Positions 55,084 to 63,792 of a stretch of DNA of 64,000 nucleotides are shown here, piece after piece. Within the stretch, counting starts at the first letter, position 1, and each line of letters begins with the position of its first letter. Below the pieces are notes generated by a model that was given only the letters and a program-made list of their open reading frames with translations, was not told where the DNA came from and searched no databases. A program made the translations under genes and the position numbers. This DNA comes from Pseudarthrobacter phenanthrenivorans. Lineage in GTDB: Bacteria > Actinomycetota > Actinomycetes > Actinomycetales > Micrococcaceae. The stretch covers positions 22,084-86,083 of the forward strand of contig NZ_JWTB01000027.1 in NCBI RefSeq assembly GCF_000813845.1, read 5' to 3'.

Positions 55084-55164
55084 ATGACTGCTGTCGCCGC
55101 GCGCCTTGAGCGCCCAGCATCCACACCATCAACCATCCCTCCCCGCTGCACCCGCCTCACCTGA
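55084..55164 (+). CDS. Short ORF upstream of rsgA, possible leader peptide
   Basis: The ATG at 55084 is preceded by GGAGG (55071-55075) at an ideal 8-base spacing, one of the best ribosome sites in the window. The 26-residue product begins MTAVAARLERPAS and ends PPRCTRLT. It ends 55 bases before the rsgA start. It may be a regulatory leader peptide, or an accident of sequence; I recognise no family. Confidence 0.35.
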   Translation: MTAVAARLERPASTPSTIPPRCTRLT

Positions 55165-55219
55165 CGGCGCCTGTCCGGAACACCGCGGCTGCACCGGGGA
55201 CTTGCCCAAGGAAACCACC

Positions 55220-56383
55220 GTGCATCCTTCTTCAGGCAACGCCCTCAACAACACCTCGGGCATCAGCCCATCCCTTGCCGACGGTCCGGCCGCCTACGGC
55301 TACACGCCCGGCGTGGACCGCCACTTCAACCAGCACCCATGTCCCGGAGCCACCGGACGCGGGCGGGTGGTGCGCGTGGACCGCACCCTGCTGCTCGTCG
55401 CCGTTACCGATGGGCTGCTGCACCTGCCCTATCCGCTGTCCGGTGAACAGCCAGTCACCGGCGACTGGGTCTGGCTTGGACCCAACCGGGCGGGCCACCG
55501 CCAGATCCTTGCCGTCCTTCCCCGCCGTTCCGAACTCAGCCGCAAGCGCGCGTTCGAGGACTCCTCCGAAGAGCAGGTCCTGGCCGCGAACATGGACACC
55601 GTTGGAGTGGTGGTACCCGTGGACCGGCCGCTCACCCACAACCGGCTCGAGCGCACCTTGGTTGCCGCCTGGGACTCCGGCGCCACTCCGCTGGTGATCA
55701 TCACCAAGGCTGACCTTGCGCAGGTGGCGGACGACGTCGTCGGCAAAGTCATCCTGCAGGCGGCGGGCGTGGAGGTGGTCACCACGTCCGCGGACAACGG
55801 CGACGGCATCGACGAGCTGCTGGCCCGCATTCCGGCCGGCGGCACCATCGTCTTCCTCGGCCCCTCGGGCGCCGGCAAGTCCACCCTTGTCAATGCTCTG
55901 GTGGGACGCGAAGTCCAGCAAACCGGGGAGGTCAGGTCCGGGGACTTCAAGGGCAGGCACACCACCACCGCCCGCGAGCTGGTGCCGCTGTCCAACGGCA
56001 CGGTGCTGATGGACACCCCCGGCGTTCGCGGCTTCGGACTGTTCGACGCCGGGGAGGGCCTGGGCGGGATGTTCGGCGACGTGGAGGAACTGGCTGCCGG
56101 CTGCCGGTTTGCGGACTGCGGGCATGGAAACGAGCCCGGCTGCGCCGTCCGGGAGGCGATCGGGACAGGTGCCCTTACCCTGCGCCGCTGGAACTCCTAC
56201 CAGAAGATGCAGCGGGAGCTGGCCGCGCTTGCACGGCGCTCCGACGTCGCCGCCCAGCGCGCGTACCACCGTGAGTGGCACCAGAAAGTGGTCTCCGGGG
56301 AAAAGTCGCAGCGCTGGGCTGAGCGCGAAGCCGCCGAGCGCGGCAACCGGACGGGAGGAAAGGACCGGAAGCGGAAGCGGTAG
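55220..56383 (+). CDS. rsgA: Ribosome small subunit-dependent GTPase A
   Basis: This 387-residue protein has the RsgA order: an OB-fold region (residues 45-110), then a circularly permuted GTPase with G4 ITKAD, G1 GPSGAGKST, and G3 DTPGVRG, and a C-terminal zinc module with the Cys/His pattern CRFADCGHGNEPGC. It checks the 30S decoding centre during late assembly. I chose GTG 55220, seven bases after AAGGA. An N-terminal extension of about 40 residues and an arginine-lysine-rich tail (GGKDRKRKR) are present. It is at a separate locus from other ribosome genes. Confidence 0.9.
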   Translation: MHPSSGNALNNTSGISPSLADGPAAYGYTPGVDRHFNQHPCPGATGRGRVVRVDRTLLLVAVTDGLLHLPYPLSGEQPVTGDWVWLGPNRAGHRQILAVLPRRSELSRKRAFEDSSEEQVLAANMDTVGVVVPVDRPLTHNRLERTLVAAWDSGATPLVIITKADLAQVADDVVGKVILQAAGVEVVTTSADNGDGIDELLARIPAGGTIVFLGPSGAGKSTLVNALVGREVQQTGEVRSGDFKGRHTTTARELVPLSNGTVLMDTPGVRGFGLFDAGEGLGGMFGDVEELAAGCRFADCGHGNEPGCAVREAIGTGALTLRRWNSYQKMQRELAALARRSDVAAQRAYHREWHQKVVSGEKSQRWAEREAAERGNRTGGKDRKRKR

Positions 56384-56426
56384 CACCCCTTGCTGCCGTG
56401 TCGGGGCCGGGGAGTAGGGTTCGGTC

Positions 56427-57137
56427 ATGGACATCATCCTGGTTCCCGGTTTTTGGTTGGACGCCTCATCGTGGGACGCGGTGACGCCTGCATTGGACGC
56501 TGCAGGCCACCGCCCCCGGCCCCTCACGCTTCCCGGGAAAGAGTCGGCGGACGCCAACCGGGCGGGCATAACCCTGCAGGACCATATCGACGCCGTCGTG
56601 GAGGCCATCGACAATGCGCCCGGCAAGGTCGTCCTGGTGGGCCATTCCGGCGGCGGTGCCATCATTCACGGTGCCGTGGACGCGCGGCCAGGGAAGGTGG
56701 AGCGCGCCATCTACGTCGACAGCGGGCCGCTGGGTGAGGGTGGCGTCATCAATGACGAATTGCCGGCCGAAGGCGACGACGTGCCGCTGCCGCCGTGGGA
56801 GAGTTTCGACGACGCCGACCTGGTGGACCTGGACGATCAACTCCGCCAGGCCTTCCGCGCCCGCGCAGTCCCCGAGCCCCGCGGTGTGGCGTACGGACGG
56901 CAGCACCTGCATGACGAACGCCGGTATGGGGTACCCGCCACGGTGATCGCATGCGAATTCCCCTCGGCGATGCTGCGTGAATGGATGGCGGCCGGGAACC
57001 CCTTCGTGGCGGAACTGGCAAGGGTTGGCGACGTCGAATTCGTCGACCTGCCCACCGGGCACTGGCCTCAGTTCACCAAGCCGGCGGAACTGGGGCGCGC
57101 CATCGTGGCGGCCGTGGATCGGGGACGCCGGACCTGA
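56427..57137 (+). CDS. Alpha/beta hydrolase
   Basis: This 236-residue cytosolic protein has the classical alpha/beta hydrolase elements: LVPGFWLDASSWD near the N-terminus, the nucleophile elbow VGHSGGGAII (Ser about residue 73), and the His in LPTGHWPQFTKPAEL near the end. The family includes esterases and carboxylesterases similar to salicylate- or methyl-ester hydrolases. A promoter and operator for the next gene follow its stop. Substrate unknown. Confidence 0.82.
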   Translation: MDIILVPGFWLDASSWDAVTPALDAAGHRPRPLTLPGKESADANRAGITLQDHIDAVVEAIDNAPGKVVLVGHSGGGAIIHGAVDARPGKVERAIYVDSGPLGEGGVINDELPAEGDDVPLPPWESFDDADLVDLDDQLRQAFRARAVPEPRGVAYGRQHLHDERRYGVPATVIACEFPSAMLREWMAAGNPFVAELARVGDVEFVDLPTGHWPQFTKPAELGRAIVAAVDRGRRT

Positions 57138-57149
57138 TGCGACACACTC

Positions 57150-57178
57150 TTGCGCACCGCCTGCGGTGTCCCCATAAT
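57150..57178 (+). promoter_or_regulatory. SigA-type promoter for the deiminase operon
   Basis: TTGCGC (57150-57155) and CATAAT (57173-57178) are separated by exactly 17 bases. The expected transcription start is at about 57185, the A of the ATG of the next gene, so the message would be leaderless. Confidence 0.6.
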
Positions 57179-57200
57179 AAATGAATGGCATTCATTTATT
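57176..57200. promoter_or_regulatory. 25-bp perfect palindrome over the start codon (operator)
   Basis: AATAAATGAATG (57176-57187) and CATTCATTTATT (57189-57200) are exact reverse complements around a single G. The element overlaps the -10 hexamer, the expected start of transcription and the first codons (MAFIYS). A TetR- or GntR-type repressor bound here would block the promoter. Confidence 0.75.
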
Positions 57201-58288
57201 CGACCGAAGCCCGGGGCAACGCCGCCGCTGGGCACTCCTCCCCCGACTCCCAACTCCGCATGCCTGCAGAGTGGGACAGGCACCAGCGCACCTGGATGGG
57301 ATTCCCGCCGCCGAACGACACCTTTGGTCAGGTGGGAAGCCCAACCCTGGACCGGGCCCGCGCAGCCTGGACGCGGGTTGCCCAAACCATCGCCCGGTAC
57401 GAGCCTGTCACCGTGCTGGCAGACCCCCGCGATGCCACGGCCGCAAGGGAATGGCTGGGTGAGGGTATCGACGTCGTGGAGGTTCCACTTGACGATGCCT
57501 GGCTGCGGGACAGCGGCCCCAGCTTCGTGCACGGCCAGGATGGATCACTGGTGGCCGTTGACTGGATCTTTAACGGCTGGGGCGCCCAGGAGTGGGCGGC
57601 CTGGGACAAGGACCAGCACGTGGCCCGGAGCGTGGCCGCCGGTATCGATGCGCCGGTAAGGCCCAGCCCGCTGGTGAACGAAGGCGGCGGGTTCCACGTG
57701 GACGGCCAGGGAACGGTGCTGTTGACCGAGACGGTCCAGCTCGATCCGGGCCGCAACCCCGGCGCCACCAAGGCATCGGTCGAGGCGGAGTTCCACGCTG
57801 CACTCGGCACCACCAAGGCCATTTGGCTTCCGCGGGGCCTGACCCGCGACTACGACGAATTCGGAACCCGCGGCCATGTGGACATCGTGGCGGCCTTCGC
57901 CGGGGCAGGCACCATCCTGCTGCACCGCCAGGATGATGCCGCGCACCCCGATCATGCCGTCTACCTGCAGCTGAAGGCAGTCCTTGCCGGCCAACTGGAC
58001 GCCCAGGGCAGGCCTTTGCGCATCATCGACGTTCCCGCCCCCACAACGCTCAAGGGCGATGAGGGCTGGGTGGACTGGTCCTACATCAACCACTACGTCG
58101 CCAACAACGTGGTGGTGCTCTGCAGCTTCGACGATCCCAACGACGCCATCGCGGCCGGCATCCTGGAGCGGGCCTATCCAGGACGGACGGTGGAACTGGT
58201 GGACGCCCGCGACATCTTCGCCTTCGGCGGGGGCATCCACTGCATCACGCAGCAGCAGCCTGCGGCCAAGGACGGAGGGTCATGGTGA
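57185..58288 (+). CDS. Agmatine deiminase/peptidylarginine deiminase-family protein
   Basis: The 367-residue protein has the guanidino-group-modifying fold. Signatures are MPAEWDRHQRTWMGFPPPND, the Asp in AWLRDSGPSFV, EGGGFHVDGQGTVLLTETV, the His in GTRGHVDIVAAF and the catalytic Cys in GGGIHCITQQQP. Agmatine deiminases convert agmatine to N-carbamoylputrescine; other members act on peptidylarginine. ATG 57185 suits a leaderless message; an internal ATG at 57260 is where family homology begins. It overlaps the amidase gene by 7 bases. Confidence 0.85.
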   Translation: MAFIYSTEARGNAAAGHSSPDSQLRMPAEWDRHQRTWMGFPPPNDTFGQVGSPTLDRARAAWTRVAQTIARYEPVTVLADPRDATAAREWLGEGIDVVEVPLDDAWLRDSGPSFVHGQDGSLVAVDWIFNGWGAQEWAAWDKDQHVARSVAAGIDAPVRPSPLVNEGGGFHVDGQGTVLLTETVQLDPGRNPGATKASVEAEFHAALGTTKAIWLPRGLTRDYDEFGTRGHVDIVAAFAGAGTILLHRQDDAAHPDHAVYLQLKAVLAGQLDAQGRPLRIIDVPAPTTLKGDEGWVDWSYINHYVANNVVVLCSFDDPNDAIAAGILERAYPGRTVELVDARDIFAFGGGIHCITQQQPAAKDGGSW

Positions 58289-60060
58289 AGACCGCCCCCA
58301 CGCAACCGCTTCCGCGTTCCCAGCGGCAGTTCGATGTGGTGGAGGCCGGCATCAGCCGCCTCCGCGCCGCCCTGGACTCCGGTGAGGTGACCAGCGAGGA
58401 ACTGGTCCGCCTGTACCTGGACCGCATCGAGAAGTATGACTCTGCCGGCATACACCTGAACGCCCTCGTCGTCCTGAACCCCGAAGCCATTGCGGAGGCC
58501 CAGGCGTCGGACCGGCGCAGGGCGGCCGGCTTCACTCTTGGCCCCCTCGACGGCATCCCCTATACGGCGAAGGACAGCTATCAGGTGGAAGGGCTCACCG
58601 TGGCAGCCGGCTCGCCGGCATTCAAGGATCTGGTGGCCCAACAGGACGCCTTCACCATCGAACGGCTGCGGGCCGGTGGAGCAGTGCTGATTGGCCTGAC
58701 CAACATGCCACCCATGGCCAATGGAGGTATGCAGCGCGGGGTATATGGTCGGGCGGAGAGCCCCTACAACGCCAACTACCTCACCGCGGCCTTCGCATCC
58801 GGTTCGTCCAACGGTTCAGGAACCGCCACCGCGACCAGCTTCGCAGCCTTCGGCCTGGCCGAGGAGACCTGGTCCTCGGGGCGGGCACCGGCGTCAAACA
58901 ATGCGCTCTGCGCCTACACGCCCTCGCGCGGAGTCATCTCCGTGCGCGGCAACTGGCCCCTGGTGCCCACCATGGACGTGGTGGTGCCCCATACCCGCAC
59001 GATGGCCGACCTGCTTGAAGTCCTGGACGTGGTGGTCGCTGACGACACCGAGACCCGGGGGGATTTCTGGCGGGTCCAGCCCTGGATTCCGGTGCCCAAG
59101 GCATCCGCCGTCCGCCCGCCGTCGTACCTTGACCTGGCCGTACCGGACGCTGACGCGGCCGCTGGCGTGCTCGCGGGCAAGCGGTTCGGCATTCCCCGGA
59201 TGTACATCAACGCCGATCCCGAAGCCGGCACGGCTGCGGCACCGGGCATCGGCGGACCCACCGGGCAGAGGATCGAGACGCGCGCCTCGATCCTGAAGCT
59301 GTGGAATGCCGCGCGGCGCGATCTTGAAGCCGCAGGCGCCGAGGTGGTGGAGGTGGACTTCCCCGTAGTGTCCAACTACGAGGGCGACCGTCCCGGCGCA
59401 CCCACCATCGCCACCCGCGGCCTGGTGCCCCCGGAATACCTCCGGCGGGAAATCGTGGACTTGTCCGCCTGGGCGTGGAACGACTTCCTTGAAGCCAACG
59501 GCGACCCGCGGCTCAACCGCCTGGCCGACGTGGACGGTTCCGCCATTTTCCCTGCCCCGGCCGGTGCCCTGCCCGACCGCTACGACGGCTTCGATGACGA
59601 CATCAGCGACTACCCCGCCTGGATCCGCGAACACGGCGTTCCGGATCTTGACCGCATTCCGCACCTGGCCGACGGCCTGGCCGGACTGGAGGAAACCCGC
59701 CGCGTGGACCTGGAGGAATGGATGGACCGGATGGGCCTGGACGCAGTGGTGTTCCCGGCGGCCTCGGACGTGGGACCGGCCGATGCCGACACCAACCCCG
59801 CCTCGGCGGACATTGCCTGGCGCAACGGGGTGTGGGTGGCCAACGGGAACCTGGTTCCACGGCACCTCGGCATCCCCACCGTCACGGTTCCCATGGGGTT
59901 GGCGGAGGACATCGGGATGCCGGTGGGGTTGACCTTCGCCGGCAAGGCGTACTCCGACACAGACCTGCTCCGCCTTTCCGCCGCGTTCGAAGCCACCGGC
60001 CGCCGGCGCGTTCCGCCGCCCCGCACCACGCCTGCCGCTGGTCAGGAGATCCCTCGCTGA
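58282..60060 (+). CDS. Amidase-signature family protein
   Basis: This 592-residue enzyme has the Ser-cisSer-Lys architecture of the amidase-signature family: the Lys in YTAKDSY, the Ser-rich loop ASGSSNGSGTATA, and the nucleophile in the EETWSSGRAPAS segment (normally GTDxGGSIR, so this loop is atypical). It hydrolyses an amide or carbamoyl bond. AGGAGG-like CGGAGGG precedes ATG 58282, inside the deiminase 3' end. Pairing with the deiminase suggests hydrolysis of N-carbamoylputrescine or a similar product; this is inferred. Confidence 0.83.
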   Translation: MVKTAPTQPLPRSQRQFDVVEAGISRLRAALDSGEVTSEELVRLYLDRIEKYDSAGIHLNALVVLNPEAIAEAQASDRRRAAGFTLGPLDGIPYTAKDSYQVEGLTVAAGSPAFKDLVAQQDAFTIERLRAGGAVLIGLTNMPPMANGGMQRGVYGRAESPYNANYLTAAFASGSSNGSGTATATSFAAFGLAEETWSSGRAPASNNALCAYTPSRGVISVRGNWPLVPTMDVVVPHTRTMADLLEVLDVVVADDTETRGDFWRVQPWIPVPKASAVRPPSYLDLAVPDADAAAGVLAGKRFGIPRMYINADPEAGTAAAPGIGGPTGQRIETRASILKLWNAARRDLEAAGAEVVEVDFPVVSNYEGDRPGAPTIATRGLVPPEYLRREIVDLSAWAWNDFLEANGDPRLNRLADVDGSAIFPAPAGALPDRYDGFDDDISDYPAWIREHGVPDLDRIPHLADGLAGLEETRRVDLEEWMDRMGLDAVVFPAASDVGPADADTNPASADIAWRNGVWVANGNLVPRHLGIPTVTVPMGLAEDIGMPVGLTFAGKAYSDTDLLRLSAAFEATGRRRVPPPRTTPAAGQEIPR

Positions 60061-60239
60061 ACCAGCCACAGGGGGATATTCTGGAGTCAGTGACTTCCCT
60101 TCCTTGCCGTTGACTTCCAGCCATCCGACGTTCCCGTCCTTCCTTGCAGGAACGGTGATTCCGTGCGCCCGGGAGGGGGACCCAGCCCTGGGTTCCCCTC
60201 CCTTCCGCACCCTTATCGGAACCACCTTCGGGAGCCACC

Positions 60240-61223
60240 ATGAAACCCACTACGCCCTCATCAACGGACAATTCCCCCGGCCGGGGCACCCTCCGGCCTG
60301 ACTGCGCACACTGCTTCGCGCTGTGCTGCACCGCTTTCGGATTCGCGCGATCGGCGGACTTCGCCATCGACAAGCCGCCTGCCACGCCGTGCCCCAACCT
60401 GGCTGCGGACTTCTCCTGCACCATCCATGACCGGCTCCGGCCCCGGGGCTTCACCGGCTGCACGGTCTTTGACTGCTTCGGCGCCGGACAGGCGGTCAGC
60501 CAGCGGCTGTTCCACGGCGTCAGCTGGCGCGACAACCCGGACTCCGCGGCCGGTATGTTCGCCGCCTTCAGGGTCCTGCGCCAACTGCACGAGATGCTGT
60601 GGCTGCTGGGGCAGGCCGCGGTAAGGGCCTACGGCCCGGATACTGCCGGGGATGTGCGGCACCTGGCGGGCGCAGTCCGGAAGGTCGCGGACAGCGGGCT
60701 GGAAGACCTCCTGGCGGCCGACGTCGAGTACCTCCACCGGCGGGTGGGCGAGACGCTGCGTGTGGTCAGCGAAGAGGCACGCGCCGGATACTTCGGCGCG
60801 GAATCCACCGACGGGGGTTACTCCACGCCGGGCCGGCGGGCGTCCTTGGAGGCCGGCGCTGACCTGGCGGGGGCCGACCTGCGGGGGCTCCCGCTGTGCG
60901 GAGCCGATCTACACGGCGCCTGCCTGATCGCAGCCGACCTGCGGGGTGTAGACCTGACGGCGACGGACCTCCTGGGGGCGGACCTGCGGGACGCAAGGCT
61001 CGACGGCGCCGACCTCGCCGGTGCACTCTTCCTCACCCAGCCGCAGGTCAACGCAGCCAGGGGCAGCGGATCGACCAGCCTCCCGGCCGGCCTGGATCAG
61101 CCGAGCCACTGGGTGGCGTCCCGCCTGCACAAGCTCCGACCGCACGGCGGAAGCGCCTTGACAGGCGGGATTGTTAGCGCTGACAGTGGAGGAAACCGAC
61201 CCCAAGTGAAAGCCACCCGATGA
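60240..61223 (+). CDS. Pentapeptide-repeat protein with N-terminal cysteine-rich domain
   Basis: This 327-residue protein has an N-terminal Cys/His-rich region (CAHCFALCC at about residue 22, CPNL, FSCTIHDRLRP and FTGCTVFDCFG), probably a zinc or iron-sulfur site, a helical middle domain, and about eight pentapeptide repeats (ADLxG pattern, residues 205-265, such as GADLRGLPLCGADLHGACLI). The repeat forms a right-handed beta-helix that can mimic DNA or mediate binding. GGGAG stands before ATG 60240. The ATG of the next gene overlaps its stop (ATGA). Confidence 0.75.
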   Translation: MKPTTPSSTDNSPGRGTLRPDCAHCFALCCTAFGFARSADFAIDKPPATPCPNLAADFSCTIHDRLRPRGFTGCTVFDCFGAGQAVSQRLFHGVSWRDNPDSAAGMFAAFRVLRQLHEMLWLLGQAAVRAYGPDTAGDVRHLAGAVRKVADSGLEDLLAADVEYLHRRVGETLRVVSEEARAGYFGAESTDGGYSTPGRRASLEAGADLAGADLRGLPLCGADLHGACLIAADLRGVDLTATDLLGADLRDARLDGADLAGALFLTQPQVNAARGSGSTSLPAGLDQPSHWVASRLHKLRPHGGSALTGGIVSADSGGNRPQVKATR

Positions 61224-62470
61224 AGAACTGGGCAGGAAACCTCGAATACTCCTCCGCGGACGTCGTCCGGCCGGAATCCGTCGCTGAGCTGGCCGAAGCA
61301 GTGGCCGCGGCACCGCGGGTGAAGGCGCTCGGCTCCCGGCATTCGTTCAACCGGGTGGGCGATACCGACGGCGTGCACGTGCTTCTCGACGCCCTGCCGC
61401 AGCAGGTGGAGCTGGACACCGCCCGGGGGACCGTACGGGTCAGCGGCGGAGTCAGCTACGGCGCGCTGTGCCGCACCCTGGAAGAGTTCGGCATGGCAAT
61501 CCACAACCTTGCCTCGCTGCCGCACATCTCGGTGGCGGGCGCGGTGCAGACCGGAACGCACGGCTCCGGGGTGAACAACCAGGCACTTGCGGGTGCCGTG
61601 GAATCCATCGAGCTGGTCAGGGCGTCCGGCGAGCACGCCACTCTCAGCCGGGCGGACGGGGACGAATTCCTGGCCAGCGTGGTGGGCATCGGCGCCCTGG
61701 GCATCGTCACCGGCCTGGAACTGTCGGTGCGGCCAAGCTTCACCATGCGCCAACGGGTCCTTGAGGACCTGCCCTGGGAGAACGCGCTGTCGGATTTCGG
61801 TGCCATCGTGTCCAGCGCGTACAGCGTCAGCCTGTTCACGGACTATGCCGGCGACAGGATCAACCAGGTCTGGCTCAAGGCCGTTGAGGGCGAACCGCCG
61901 CTTCCCGGCCTGTTCGGTGCCAGGGCCGCCGTCAGCCCCCGGCACCCGCTCCCGGACATGTCCGCCGAAAACTGCACCGCGCAGCTGGACCAACCCGGAC
62001 TGTGGCTGGACCGGCTGCCGCACTTCCGCCACGAGTTCACCCCAAGCAACGGGGACGAACTGCAGAGTGAGTTCATCCTTCCCCTTGAGCATGCCCCCGC
62101 GGCGCTCCAGGCCGTCCGTGGCCTGGCGGACCGGCTGGCGCCCCTGCTGTTCGTCTCGGAAATCCGGACCGGCGCGGCCGATGAGTTCTGGCTCAGCCCG
62201 TTCTACCGGCAACAAAGTGTGGCCCTGCACTTCACCTGGAAACCGCTGCAGCCAGAGGTGGAAGCCGTCCTCCCCGAACTCGAAGAGGCGCTGCGGCCGT
62301 TCGGCGCACGCCCGCACTGGGGCAAACTGTTCACCGCCGGCGGGCATGACTGGGCGCAGTTGTACCCGCGCTTCGACGACTTCCGTTCCCTCGCCGCACG
62401 GCATGACCCCGAGGGCAAATTCCGGAACGGACTGCTGGACAGCATCCTGGGCGTGCCGGCCCGCCGTTAA
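61220..62470 (+). CDS. FAD-linked alditol/xylitol oxidase-like enzyme
   Basis: This 416-residue protein matches the vanillyl-alcohol-oxidase superfamily in length and motifs of Streptomyces AldO. The FAD-attachment His is in ALGSRHSFNRVGDT (about residue 44); HISVAGAVQTGTHGSG forms the pyrophosphate loop; and RPHWGKLF near residue 360 is the conserved substrate-binding Lys region. It should oxidise a polyol or sugar lactone with O2 to give an aldose and H2O2. It is coupled to the pentapeptide-repeat gene. Confidence 0.82.
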   Translation: MKNWAGNLEYSSADVVRPESVAELAEAVAAAPRVKALGSRHSFNRVGDTDGVHVLLDALPQQVELDTARGTVRVSGGVSYGALCRTLEEFGMAIHNLASLPHISVAGAVQTGTHGSGVNNQALAGAVESIELVRASGEHATLSRADGDEFLASVVGIGALGIVTGLELSVRPSFTMRQRVLEDLPWENALSDFGAIVSSAYSVSLFTDYAGDRINQVWLKAVEGEPPLPGLFGARAAVSPRHPLPDMSAENCTAQLDQPGLWLDRLPHFRHEFTPSNGDELQSEFILPLEHAPAALQAVRGLADRLAPLLFVSEIRTGAADEFWLSPFYRQQSVALHFTWKPLQPEVEAVLPELEEALRPFGARPHWGKLFTAGGHDWAQLYPRFDDFRSLAARHDPEGKFRNGLLDSILGVPARR

Positions 62471-62493
62471 CCTGCCACCGGTACGCTGGGGGC

Positions 62494-62838
62494 ATGAGCT
62501 TCCGCACCGCCGTCGCGCCCGCCACCGCACTATGCACTGCCATGCTGCTGCTTACGGGCTGCGGCGCAGTGGGGGAAGCTGCCGGCAACGCCGCCAGCGA
62601 TGCCGCCTCCAAAGCCGCCTCCGCCGCCGCCCAGGAACTGAACCGTCAGATCTGCGCAGTGGTCCAGGACGGCCTGGTCAGTGCCTCGGACAAGCAGGTG
62701 CTGGCGGGGCTGGTTTCGGCCGCCCGGACCGCCGGGGTGCCCACAGAAATTACGACGCCGCTGGGCCAGATTGCGGAGGCCGGGGACCAGGTGCCGGCCG
62801 GCTCCGTCCAGGCCCTGAGGGACGCCTGCCAGGCCTGA
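62494..62838 (+). CDS. Hypothetical lipoprotein
   Basis: This 114-residue protein has a lipoprotein signal ending in LLLTGCGA (Cys at residue 23). The mature part is alanine-rich with a long helix (AGNAASDAASKAASAAAQEL), then a second helical region with two Cys that may form a disulfide (QICAVVQ and LRDACQA). No family recognised. It follows the oxidase gene by 23 bases and may share its transcript. Confidence 0.65.
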   Translation: MSFRTAVAPATALCTAMLLLTGCGAVGEAAGNAASDAASKAASAAAQELNRQICAVVQDGLVSASDKQVLAGLVSAARTAGVPTEITTPLGQIAEAGDQVPAGSVQALRDACQA

Positions 62839-62979
62839 TCGGCCCGGGGCCGGAAGTCCCTTCAGCCTGCTCTTTCCCGCGGCTACCGTGGAGTGACAGC
62901 CCGTAAGCGTGTCATGCAGGACCACGTGCGAGGGAGACGGCCATTGCAGAGCGTGCCGACACCCAGCCCGGTGGCATCC

Positions 62980-63519
62980 TCAGTTCTGGCGGGGTTGTTC
63001 CCAGCCGCGCAGGCCTCCTGCCCGCCCGGGCGGGGGCCTGTGCGCATGTCCTGCCCGGTGCTCGGGCGGCGCGAACGGCAGCACGCCCGTGTCCCGGCCA
63101 GGGGGAACGGCCTGCACAAACTTCGTCAGTTCCTCCCGCAGCGCCTTCCACGCTATGTCCGGATCGTCCGGATAGGCGTTGATTTCTGCCTGCCGGGCTG
63201 CGTCCACCGCCGCAAGGCCGGCGTCCGTCAGTTCCACTTTCAGCTGCCGGCGGTCCGACGCGTGGCGCGTTCGGGTGATAAGTCCGGCCGACTCGAGCCG
63301 GGCAAGCACCCGGCCGAGCGTCTGGCTTTGGACCCTAATGGCATCGGCAAGCTGCTCCTGGTTCAATGGACCCCCCGTCAGGCCTTCCAAGGCAATGACA
63401 GCCGCCCGGGTGAGGCCTAGGGGGGCCAGTGCATCGTCCTGGCGCCGCTGGATCAGCCGCGCCGCCAGAGTGATGAGGCGGTAGCTGCTCCGGGCGTCCG
63501 GATCGAGATTGCTGGTCAT
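62980..63519 (-). CDS. MarR-family transcriptional regulator
   Basis: This 179-residue protein has the winged-helix MarR fold: YRLITLAARLIQRRQDDALA, LNQEQLADAIRVQSQTLGRV as recognition helix, then GLITRTRHASDRRQLKVELT as the wing. A C-terminal Pro/Arg-rich tail of about 35 residues after the last helix is unusual. I chose ATG 63519, with AGGAAGG upstream. Three palindromic sites with the core TTAG/CTAA lie in the 270-base divergent region, so it probably controls itself and the gene starting at 63793. Confidence 0.85.
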   Translation of the reverse strand: MTSNLDPDARSSYRLITLAARLIQRRQDDALAPLGLTRAAVIALEGLTGGPLNQEQLADAIRVQSQTLGRVLARLESAGLITRTRHASDRRQLKVELTDAGLAAVDAARQAEINAYPDDPDIAWKALREELTKFVQAVPPGRDTGVLPFAPPEHRAGHAHRPPPGRAGGLRGWEQPRQN

Positions 63520-63581
63520 CGGCCGTGGCCTTCCTGTAGGTGGCGAAGTGCTGGTCACCCTGCGTCGCTACACTCCTACAA

Positions 63582-63735
63582 TAAGCATGCTTAGCAACCT
63601 AACCGCAAGTAGGCTTACTATCACCGCGCCGCCCCCTGGGCGTTTCAGTGGCACCGAAACCCGCCGCCCGGCATTAACCCTTGCATTCGATTTGAAAAGT
63701 GTGCTTAGTATCTAATTAGTAACCTTGCTTACTAA
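63582..63735. promoter_or_regulatory. Cluster of MarR-type operators
   Basis: Three related inverted repeats lie between the MarR gene and the next gene: TAAGCATGCTTA at 63582-63593 (perfect), AGTAGGCTTACT at 63608-63619 (10 of 12 symmetric) and TTAGTAA-N6-TTACTAA at 63716-63735 (perfect arms). The last overlaps a TTGATCGCC region shortly before the gene at 63793. The region between is AT-rich compared with its flanks. Confidence 0.6.
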
Positions 63736-63792
63736 GTTGCCAGCACTGCTGGTTCTTGATCGCCAGCTACCCCTTTCGGAAAGAGAGCGAAG

